Of a stretch of 64,000 nucleotides of DNA, positions 37,111 through 48,000 are shown piece after piece. The DNA is from Sipunculus nudus (taxonomy: Eukaryota > Annelida > Sipuncula > Golfingiida > Sipunculidae), in assembly GCA_026874595.1 (NCBI GenBank), contig CM049308.1, positions 39,187,027 to 39,251,026 of the forward strand. The letters are read 5' to 3'. Position numbers and translations under genes: made by a program. Under the pieces are notes generated by a model, which searched no databases, was not told where the DNA came from, and worked only from the letters and a program-made list of their open reading frames with translations. How positions within the stretch are numbered: position 1 is the stretch's first letter; each line of letters opens with the position of its first letter.

Positions 37111-38660
37111 TATAATTGCATACATCCTAGATAAAATTATTAATTATATTTTAACTTTGCAGACGGAACAAAAATTAATCATTCCTAAGAGAAATTTTTC
37201 GGACACTTAAACAAGAAACATGATAACAATAACCAATTTGTTAAAAAACGGCTAAATCACAACTGCAGGGTAGGGCAACGTTTATGGATAAAGATTTTAG
37301 TCCTTGCAATGCTTCTGCTTCAGAAACGGAGTAACTTCGCTTTTCACATAACAATATTTTTTTAATTTGTTTCTCATTACAGCACTTTTATCTAAAAGGC
37401 TGACCAAGAGTACTTGTATTGTGCTTGTTTCATTTAATTACTTTGTAGCTCAGCTGACTGTAAGTCAACTGAGGTATAGGAATGGCGCTTTGTCCGTCGT
37501 TCGTCCGGTCGTCCGGCCGTCTGGCAGTCCGTTAGCAGGGCACAAATCTTAACTGCTTGTCCTAGAAATTTCTTAGTGAACATCCAATGAGGTCAATTAA
37601 AAATCATCTTGGAAACCTGAAAGAAGTCACTGCGACCTATATCCTCCGAGCTATGGGGCTTCAAAGTACCCCCGAGAATAATAATAAAAATGATACAAAA
37701 CCTCCAATATCTTGCCTTGAATATTGACCATGACTAGTTTTGTCAGTTCCCGAAAAGTGGTTGCGACACCTGTATTTTTTGTTATTTTAATGAATATTTT
37801 TCTATTTTTTTTTCTAAAAAATGACATCAATAATGTCAGTTTCTCAGCTGTAATTACATCTAGTGTCCCAAAACCTGGTGCGTTTATTGATCACAAGTGG
37901 ATGCCATATGGTTATCACCCTCTCTGTCTGTCTCTTTGTCTTTCTGTCTGTTAATCCGTTCATCCACACAAATTTTTTTCCAGATGATAACTCCAGGTTA
38001 AATTGACACATGGATTTCAAACTTGACTTACATATGGCCCACAACTAAAGCAAGTACCTATACAATTTTGGGGGCAAAGGTCCAGGTAACAGGACTCACT
38101 TTTCAAAAAGATTATGGCTGCATTCAAAGCCAAGTTTTTCATCTCAAACTTTCCATTTTGAGCATTTAGCTGACTTGCCAGTATGGGGTCACAAGAGGAC
38201 ATCTGTTCACAAAATAGTTTGGTTTTACACATTGGTTTCAAACTTAACTTACATGTGGCTCGACACTAAAGTAAGAACCGTGTCTATTTTTTGGGTCCAA
38301 TGGTCAAAGGTCAAGGTCAGAGAACTCATTTCTTTAAAAAGTATGCATATGCCATTGAAGCCAAACTTTTCATTGCAAACCTTCCATCTTCTACATATTG
38401 CTACCCTGCCAAAAGGAGAAGATTTTGTTCGATTTTGGGGTCATAGGGTCAAAGGTCAAAGTCACAGGGCTCATCCATTCACAAATTAGTTAATGGATGA
38501 TAATTCTGCTTTTGATAGGCAGATGCTTCAAACTTGATTTAATAATGACCCACAACTTAAGTTAATTCATGTTGATTTTCATTTTTGTCATTCTGAAAAC
38601 ATTTTTGTTTAAATATTCTTATAGACAAATTCAGCTGAGTGTCGAGACCCATGGGTCACT
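35860..38660. mobile_element. 2.8-kb inverted-repeat element with AGGTCA direct repeats
   Basis: The left end AGTGACCCGTGGGTCATGAC (then GCTCAGC) is matched, inverted, by the right end (AGTGACCCATGGGTCTCGAC, then ACTCAGC). Inner segments are also inverted copies: 36.44-36.55 kb against 37.60-37.72 kb, sharing 'gggggtactttg.agccccatagct'. The right part has about three 200-bp repeats around 'ttcaaacttgacttacat' and AGGTCA-rich tracts. It also holds TCCGTCGTTCGTCCGGTCGT, typical of mollusc repeats. No transposase. Confidence 0.6.
37054..37108. repeat. (TA)n microsatellite
   Basis: Pure TA run inside the inverted-repeat element. Confidence 0.95.
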
Positions 38661-38664
38661 AGTT

Positions 38665-39765
38665 TTGCTTTGATGTCTGTGTACATTGGGCGGGGAGGTC
38701 TACCGGGCTTCAAGAAAACCCATCACCCAATCTAGTTTCACGCATGGCTCTTCTCGCCAACCCCAGAGTGTGCTGGACCGCGTGGATTCCACTCTATTGA
38801 AATACGTATTTACTAATTATTTTCTGATTGTATCTTTCATCAAATATTATCCATGTTCATTAAATCTATTTAATTTATTGTGGCTTGGTTTATTATGGTA
38901 TGAGTAAATCAGTCTTTCATGAGGCAATCCAGAGTACCGTTATAATTGCTGGTGATACGTAATATTTTACCTTTAAAAGCTTGTGTTCAGTCATAGAATA
39001 ATCTAACGTAACTAGTCGTAACATGTAAAAAATATTATTTGTAATCTATTGTAAATGCATTTTGATTTGGGCCCGGGAGAAATATTACGGGAAAATCTAC
39101 GTCTGTTGGACCTAATAGGTTTCAGTTAAGAACTGTTCTGATTTAGTAACATTTTTTGGTGTATATGGGTAGAGTACTGTCCATTCTAATAAAATCAATT
39201 AGAAAATGTGAAATATTCTTACAGAACACGTATGATAAGGCCGTTTTTATTGGGCCCTGGTTTTCTGACGACCCCAAATTTTTAGGTAATTTGACCCTTA
39301 TTAAAAGTTATAATTTAGCACTTTAATATTAATTATCTTCAAAATTTTTATTTATTTATTTTTTGGGGGGCGGGGCGGGGGGGTCGGAGGGATAGACCCA
39401 GTCTTCACGAATAACCCAACTTCAGGATCGTTTCTGTTATGTAAGGGTCATTTTTCGAGTGTTTAATTGGGCCTGGATTTCTCCGGTTTGGCCCGGGTTT
39501 CAGTATGTTTCTCCAAAACTACATCAAGCATTTAAGAAAAACAGCTTGGTCTAGAAAGGCTAAAAATAGCAACCGCCTATTATATACCCCGACCATAACA
39601 TCCTCCTCCCCTACAGAACTGACATTAACTGAGGGGCGTGTCAAGGGGGGGGGGGTATGGATCCCTGCGGCACCCCCTTGCCACGCCCCTGAGGCTTCCG
39701 ATATATTTACTTTTTATTGTCTGTGTGATACATATCAAATACATGTATATAATCATTGAGTGTAA
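38665..39765. other. No gene recognised
   Basis: AT-rich with G/C-run patches at 39.36-39.39 and 39.63-39.70 kb ('ggggcgtgtcaagggggggg' and 'cggcacccccttgccacgcc'), which look like ends of small decayed transposons. Confidence 0.45.
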
Positions 39766-39769
39766 GGTT

Positions 39770-40010
39770 TAAAAAAATAAGGTATATTTTAATTCTCAAC
39801 CTTTTAGATATAAATATTTCACAGTAAACTCATTATTGGAACCAAAGTCTATATTTCTATTTATTAATATATTTAATTTGAAATATATAAATACTTTCTA
39901 TGAATAGTGAGGGGGATGATTTCATTGACCCTTCCCCCTTACCAAAAAGTGAGGGAGGATATATACCCCCATCATCCCCCCCCCCCCCATATTGACGCCC
40001 CTGGTCTCAT
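39770..40010. repeat. Dispersed repeat R3, copy 2
   Basis: 'cacagtaaactcattattgg' and a gggaggatatatacccccat end with a C run, then gacgcccctgg, match copy 1. It looks like a decayed small DNA transposon end. Confidence 0.6.
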
Positions 40011-40985
40011 ATAAACTATTAATGTTATATAAACACAGACACACATTCTTATCATGAGACATCATAAAGACAACTCCCCCCCCCCCCCCACATCCCGCAC
40101 AAAACATACATGCTTCGGCAAATCCTGTTCTAGTATCTGTCTCTGACAAGACCCCATGCATAAATATAAAATGTAAATATATTTATGTGTCTAAAAATGG
40201 TATTCCTGGTAAATAAATGGTACCTGACTGTTCCTACTGTAAGCTACAACATATATGCCAATGTTTCCCAGAATGCGGTACCTGGGTTTCTGGTAAGGTT
40301 TTGTATAAACATAATAATATGTTCATGAATCCAAGAATGGGGTATCTAGTTTTTTGGCCAGCCGCTAACTTTACGTGCAAATATATATGATCATGTGACC
40401 CAGAATAAGTTGTCTTTGTAACTAGTGCATGAAAGTAATGACGTCTACAGGCTGCATGCCTGAATGCATTTTATTAGTATGTACCCATTGAGACGTATCC
40501 CGATTGGACATATTATGGTTCACGTATTTGAGGGTAAAATGATTACTTCCCCATTGTTTTGAAAAAATACACTTACTAATATCTGCGAATTACTTTTGTT
40601 ATATATTTCAAAGTATATTTTAAGGACATTTTAGAACTTTATGCTTTGTCATTCAGGGTTCAATACAGCTTAAAATTTAACAGCATACACTTAACAGTAG
40701 TAGGCCAAGTCTTCATTCAGGGTCAACAAAAACCTCTTAACTGAAGGACTAAATGTCAACTAAAGTTATTAAATGCTCTGTAGATATTGTCATTGATTAT
40801 ATGTACATTATTTAATTGTCAATTAACCAATAATGAAAATGTGAAAATTCATATATAATTATTACAGAAATATGACATAATGATATTGAAACTCGTACAG
40901 GCGCGGATCTGGGGGGGGGAGGTTTTTGTGTCGAGACACCCCCCCCCCCCACCCCGCTCTCAACAGAACTGTTTGTGGAGCGATA
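40010..40985. other. No gene recognised; G-run/C-run hairpin at 40.90-40.96 kb
   Basis: 'atctggggggggga' and a run of C 10-12 long lie about 20 bp apart near 40.91-40.96 kb. The rest is AT-rich. Confidence 0.45.
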
Positions 40986-41190
40986 TTCATAATCCGGATA
41001 ATAATACATCCGGATTCAGGAATTTCATCAAGGAATATTCAGAAATGTACAGTCATTTATGTACGAACTAGCCTGGGAATATTGGCAGAAAATGAATTGA
41101 ACACGGTTTTAGGAGCATTCCACAAAAGGGGGCCCCACACAGTACGGAGGCTTGTATTCCTCAGAATGCAGGTTTCTAGTTTAAGCTGTT
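40985..41190. repeat. Dispersed repeat R2, copy 2
   Basis: 'catccggattcaggaatttc' and 'cagtcatttatgtacgaac' align with 58980-59110; the right part carries ggcttgtattcctcagaatg like other family members. Confidence 0.5.
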
Positions 41191-41424
41191 AGTGTTAACT
41201 AATCTTGATAACTGGTTAATGTTTTAATGGTAGTGTTGGAGTTATACAAGATTTAATTCACTTGATCCCTTTATAAAAGTACTTAGGTCTGTAATTTCTT
41301 GATGTTAAGATTTCAGCTCAGCTTTGACTGAAGGTATACGCAACTACAGCGATCACCTTTTGACCGTCGTCTGTCTGTCCGTCCCGCAAACGTATATGAA
41401 ATTTTAAACTTTATTCATTTTACA

Positions 41425-41600
41425 CGTATTGTACAATTAGTTATAACTTATTAAGGCACTTTCCTTGGCTCAGGTATCTGGAGTGGCCTAAGTCGTAGTG
41501 TCTGGACTGGAGGAAACCGGAGAACCCGGAGTAAACCACCGTCCTCATAACAACCCACTCATAGCATAAAGTTACTCTTACACCCACGTCTTTCTTCAGT
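41425..41600 (-). mobile_element. SINE, same family, inverted and 5'-truncated
   Basis: The minus strand reads cggtggtttactccgggttc, tccggtttcctcc, then a tail 'ttgtacaatacgtgtaaaat'. Core and tail match the copy at 9.89 kb; the tRNA-like head was not found. Confidence 0.7.
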
Positions 41601-41894
41601 ATTCATGTAAAATTTCAGCAAAATGATAAAGGATGCTTAATAGCAACCTTTTTTACATCCAACAAACAGTACGGATCACGAAGATGTGCCAAATATAAAG
41701 ACACACACATTTTGAATTGTATATTTATTTATTTATTATAAATTCAGTTACACCAATGACTTTCCTAGGACTTGATCATTGACTAGAACCCAAACCCTCC
41801 CCTTCACAAGTCAGTTCTGCGTAAACGCAAACAAAATCATAGCAAACCTCATAAATACATGAAAATTTTATACATGTATTAATAGTATGTTAGA

Positions 41895-42114
41895 TAAGCG
41901 TAAGGCGATGTCTTGTTTATTAAAAGTTCCTGCGAATGACCACGTTCAGTCTTTCAAGCAAGTTCTTTATCTTCTGTAACCCGACATCAATGCAGAGTAA
42001 TGAATCGTGGTATATGTGACGTCACCGTCAACTGTCGCATCATGAAAATCCGCGCATCTTCATCAGGTGGACGTGGTTTTGCTCTTTTTTGTTCCTGTTG
42101 ACATTGATGTTACT
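41895..42114 (-). CDS. Probable terminal exon: stop codon and 3' UTR
   Basis: Acceptor ttttttttccag|AG lies downstream of the last Kunitz exon. The phase-1 C from that exon plus AG gives CAG (Gln), immediately followed by TAA at 42112-42110, so the protein would end AGIQ-stop right after the last Kunitz Cys. About 190 bp further an AATAAA (minus strand of 41916-41921) offers a poly(A) signal, with the transcript end estimated near 41.9 kb. The phase match and poly(A) signal make this plausible, but no protein similarity can confirm it, and another 3' exon inside 42.1-45.7 kb could be used instead. Confidence 0.5.
41916..41921 (-). terminator. Putative poly(A) signal AATAAA
   Basis: The canonical hexamer on the minus strand sits about 190 nt after the proposed stop codon of the Kunitz/antistasin gene. 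Its only support is position and sequence. Confidence 0.45.
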
Positions 42115-45002
42115 CTGGAAAAAAAACATAAAATGTAAGTAAGGTAATAAAGGAGATTGAAACTATATAAAATCTTGTGATTTTAAATGTGACAGGCATA
42201 TATATCAAGATGTTATAGACATGACTTACGCCTATGATGTGGTTTAATGACGTTGAAAAGATATGATGAAATACAAATGTAAAGTAGAGTATTCCGGTCT
42301 TGATTCACAGTATGGTACTTTAATCAACCGGTACTGAGACATTAAGAAAGACATGCACACATTTTCTAATGAATTTAATATATATACCCAAGGAGGTACG
42401 ATATGGAAGAAATGTCAATCCCAAAATTGAAACTGAACATAACATTCAACTAGCCGTTTTTTACTACGTCTATACGACAGACTGCTGCTGCATGTATATA
42501 CTTGTAGGCCTATGTGAGAAATATGGTTTATGCTTATATATAGTTATCGGGGGTCATATATATCTGGAAGTTTTGTTTTATCAGGTGTGTACCTAATGAC
42601 AAGTGACTCAGGTGACTATAATTTCGGATATATTGGGTTAATAGTGGAAATTCCCCGAATATAATACTGCGCACGTACATTAAGGTAACTAAGGTCTGTT
42701 GTTGATATTACACATAAAAAGGCATTCATCAGAACGAATGTCGTCAGGTGTTTCACACGGAAGAGGGCTCTATCAGTTAAAGCCAACTCAGGTTTTTTTT
42801 TTTTTGTTTCGCATGCTAGAGTTATCCGAAATGTATAGTTAGACTAGAGGTTCCATACTAAAGTTTATGAGATTCGGGACAACGAATATTATTTGTCGTA
42901 ACTTCCACGTGTAGCACTGATGATCGTCAATAGATCTGTGACAGTAGCAGCATTTGAAAGCATCATGTTGTTGCCATGGCCACTTTTGGAATGGATCAGC
43001 TAGGTATAACCTTCCAATTGTTAAACTGTCTTGGCCATTTTTCGAATGGATCATTTGAAATTACCCACCAGTTGTTGTCATGGTCAGTTTTGGAATGCAT
43101 CAGATATGAATCCTCTACCAGCTGTTGTCGTGAAAGAACTGACTGTCATGAAACTAAGACTTTATGCCAACTTTGATAGATATTTAATCTTTTGAGTATT
43201 AAGAGTATTAAAATTTGTGTGTTGTACACACGCAGGCCCGTAGGCTAGGGGGGTTCGGTGGGTTCGGACGAACCCCCCCGTTGAGCATCTGAGTTCCACC
43301 TGACGAATACTGATATGCTATAATTGGGAACTTTATGTTTAACCAATTTTGTCCGGTTCCATGCATACCCTCATAGGGAGAGACCATATTTCTGTATAAA
43401 TATTGTTAATAGCGGCCTCTTTGTTAAGCTCTGTCAGGGATGTAGATTGCAAGTACAGTTTAAAACTGTGTAATTTCACCTATGAAAGAAGCTTTAAATA
43501 ACCTGTTTAATGCTTGCTTCTGATTATAATCCAAAACTGGATGATTGTTGCCGTGTGAGAGGGTATAAAGAGAAAAATGTTGATTACCCTCTCTCATGCA
43601 AAGAGGGCAGTATAGCACCAGGAGAAAAAAGTTAAAATATATCATGTAGGGAATTATAAATGAGCTGATGGAACTTTTCGATTTGTTGTTGTTGCAAAAT
43701 AAAAGGAGGGCCTTGCATATTGCTTCGTTAGTTCAGAAGACTATATGGCGATGATCCACTGTCTATAGTCTGCCGGTTAGATTAGCATGATTTTACATCG
43801 TTACCTACGGATTTGAAATTTTACATACAGTACGATGTACAGAAGTTCGACCAAACCGAAAACTATGTCACTGTGCTTTGTTCCTTTGAAAAATTAAACT
43901 AAATCAGTTTGCATTAACAACCTATTATATCAATTCAAGACTGCCTTTTATAAAAAAAAAATTTTAGCTTGTATTATTCTGATTAAGGCACAGAGCTTTT
44001 CATTATAGGTATGATGTATATAAGGAAAATTAAGTCAGTATGGAGTAATTAGAAAAAAAAAATATGGACTGGATCATGTGTTTGATCGAGAATCTTTTTA
44101 CTCAATGAATATGTTAACCGCTAAAGGTGGAGCTCAGTCCACCCAGGAAATAACTATAGTTAATTTATATGTAAGTATACACCGAAGATCAGGTCAGAAA
44201 TTCAATGTATTTTTAAAGTAATCAACAAATTTTAAATCACTTCCATGAATTTCACCCTATACTTTGACTTACGCATATTATTTTCTTGTAAGCACTGTTG
44301 TTTTAATTTTTAAATACCGTTAATACATGGATTTAAGCTATTGGTCTGAAATTCTAATACAGTTACCCAAAAAATTGGTCAGGTATGAGAATTTTCATGG
44401 GGGTAATCCTATATAATTAATGAGTAATCCAGATCAGGGAACAGGCCACCTCCACAGTGTACCATAGGGCAAGCTGGCGATTTGGTATAGGCCTATATAT
44501 ATAGATATATACCGAAGTGGAGCACACCTGCCGTGTGCGCGTGTGCCCCTTGCCTTTAGGGACTGATGAATGACATAATTATCATATAATATGTTTAATA
44601 TTAAAATGGATAGTTATCTGCATTGAATGTATATCAATTTTAAGCAACCTCATTTAACAGTCAGTTTACTTGATAATCACTCGAATATAGACAGATACCG
44701 GAAAATATCAGCTAGATGACTGAGGTGTGAGTTTGACAATGAATATTGTTGTTTTCTTTTCAAATCTGAAATAAAACGGATGTCAATGCACTTTTTTTGC
44801 AAATGAAATGCCCCTGTTTAGTGTAGGCCTACACGTATAGGCATATAAAGCCGAATCCACCTTATGATCATATACTTGTGCTCTAGCAGACGCTTGCGAA
44901 ACGCTTTGAATATGACGTTCTGAGTACACACGGCGAGAAAGTGGAAAATTCACTAAAAATTGCTTATTTGGATTGATTTTATTCCGTTAAAAGAAAACAT
45001 CG

Positions 45003-45054
<52 letters not shown>

Positions 45055-48000
45055 AGTCTCAATCATCAGTGAAGACGAACCCTCCCAATCAGCAATCAGC
45101 CTACGGGCCTGCTCACGTGATACTTTTGTCTATGCCACAATGGAACTGAGACAATGCAGAGCTGTACTTAGGTACATGCAGACTGCAAAGTTATTTCATT
45201 GTTCGATATATCGGTTAAATTTAAACCTGCAGATTTTTTTAACTTTGTGTGTTTTTGTCTTGAATTTAAGTGCTGGAGAACATTTTTAATCCAAAATTAT
45301 AAACTGCTAAACACAGTCACACCACCCTACCAAATGTACAGGTAAACACACGTTAGGTATAGGCGGAACGTTTTAAGTTTGCCCTTCATCTAAACATTAC
45401 TCCTTCGGGCAAACAGCATATTACAAATCACAGAATTTTCATGGATATGAATTTCTCTATCTTGTAAGACATATATACAGTTTCAACTTGTTTCTTATAA
45501 GTCTCTGGTGCAGATGTGCGCTCTTTGAGTGTTTCTGGGTTAAAATATAACCCCTATTCCTAAATATTAAATAAAGAGATTACTTAAAGACTTGTGAAGA
45601 GGACACGACATAAAGTTGTTAGTATGTGACTTATGAGTTGTTATAATTGTTCCTTCTCTTGCTATGTACAGAGAATACCAGAATGGTTGTGGAGACGTTG
45701 TGAACAGTAAGACTGTATATCAGACAATATAAATAATGAACATAACTTACGGATCCCAGCGCAGAAAGACAAACAAGCAGATGCTAAAGCAAAATTGTTG
45801 TCATTGCCACCGCAGCCGCTGAATGCGAACCCTACACAGGTACCTGTAGTAGGATCGTAACGATATCGGGTCAGCGTTATGCTGTTGTCACAAGTTCCTC
45901 TGTCTGCCGGTTGGCGGCACACTGTTGATGGCACTACAAGGCAGAGATATAAAAATATAATGAATATAAAATAATAGTGTGACACAATGTTTTGAATAAC
46001 TGCATGATTACTTGAAGTTCATACAACCACAGGCTAGAATAAGATTGATCTCGCAGCGTTTATGTCATTTTTTTGGTGACAAAAGGCTATTTCAAATCAT
46101 TTGTATGGTTTGCTGGTCTTGAAGTGTCACAAAAATGTTATGATTCACTCGCCATTGCTGCCGTAACTGTCAATCTAGAAACTTTATGACATGGTTTAAA
46201 CGTACGTTTAAATTTTCAAGGATACAATCTAAAACACGAATATTTTCTAATACACCACCACGTCAAAGTCAGTAGGTAAATTTCTTTGGTTGTGGTTAGT
46301 TCTTATTCAATCTTAATAGATCTTCATGACCGAAAACACAGTATAAAGTGCATGATTTACTGATCAACTCATATGTTACAACTTGTATGCATGTCTTCTT
46401 CCCCCTACGGGAAAAGATGTTTTCAGTTCCGTGTCTGTAGTCGTCAATCGACGTCGTCCGTAGGTGTTCTTGTGAACACCGTGACCTTTGAAGCACCGCG
46501 AATTCTGAAACTTTCTCTAATTTGAAAGACACACATGGTTCTTTCAAAGAAAGTCTAATCCCAAACTTCGAAATCTGGGGACCTCGACTTTATCTTCAAG
46601 GCAAAATCAGCTTTAAGGTAAATTGTGATATCAAATTTGAGGGTAAAATATGCTGTGCTTCTAAAGTAATTGGTGTCACGAAATAAACGATTTCCGCAGA
46701 TTCTAGGCTGAAGATCGAATACTTAAGCTTGATAGGGGCGTAAAAGTATTCACGGAAGGGGATGCCTATGGTGGTGGTGGGACCGCTGAGATATATATAT
46801 ATATATATATATATATTGTATATACAAATACAAGAATAAGAAATGCACTTCAATATCCTGTAACATTTTAAGCAAAACAAGAGACACTGTTTATCATCTT
46901 AGTTACCATGTTATCCAATGATAATTTTAGAAATAACGTCCCCAAGAGAATTTCTATGTATAAATTGTCCCACATGCGGCGTATTTTCCTTTGTTATAAC
47001 TGTACGCTCAAACCTGATTGCATCACAGTGTCATGAAAAGTGAACATGCAAATGAAGTTGCATGGCGACTTTCCAAATATCGCAAAGAACTGGTGCGCAG
47101 CCAAAAAATTGTCACGCCTGACCTTCGACCAAGGAGTCGGGGCATATGGGACAAATCAGTTATAGCCCAATGAAATGTAAAGAAAGCCATGAAATTTGCT
47201 TGCCTTGTGTCAATCATGGCAGGCTCGCCTAAACGGCTCGCCTGCGAGGTGACACAAACCTCGCAAACCTGACGGCTTGATTACATTTCATTTCATTTCA
47301 ATACATATTATCTGCACGAGTGTACATTAATGAAACGTAATGTAAACATGAAAGATATTTTTTTTATTTTTAAGAGTACTTTCATGCTATAATATTCTAA
47401 GCAGGTATCTAGTATTTGTATGGTTTCTCCTCAATATAACATACACAGTTAGATGAGGCGTCCCCTACCCCCCATCCCCCTTCTGCGACACCCCCTTGGC
47501 TTTGCCCCTGCGAATCTTCAAGGACATTTAAGCTTCATAACTGTTCATCATCTGAAAAATCACTTTTTTCGACTGCAAACATAAAGTCATTCAAGATGTT
47601 TTTTTGTAGTTTATTTGTTCCTCCCGCTCAGCTTTCGACTGAGGATAGCTCCTTATATATCACTTATTAACTTTATACCTGCACATATTGCCGTTGCTGG
47701 GCATGAACGTCTGCGGCAGAAATTTTCATTCTTCGGCTTGCACTTAGTCCCCGTTGGGCATGAAGGAGGGTTCAGCTGTAAAGCAGTGGCTTCAGATTTA
47801 ATACAAATTTACAAAATATACCATGTTGAGTATTGTATAAAACAATAAGCATTCTGAAATGTAGGTCGAAACTTAATTTCGGTATGAACACGTGCTAGTA
47901 AGCTACCACAAATAGAGTGTAGATGAATACAACAGTTACAATATTCGGATACTTGGTATAAATTCCCATGTTTATATATGCGTTGTCTATCTAATACACG

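Noticed and set aside
45934-45985. In-frame hydrophobic leader before Kunitz domain 6, resembling a signal peptide for a short secreted inhibitor
   Set aside because: The frame begins at GTG with no ATG nearby, and the hydrophobic residues are the translation of a T-rich splice acceptor tract ending cttgtag. The exon joins the upstream motif exon in phase.
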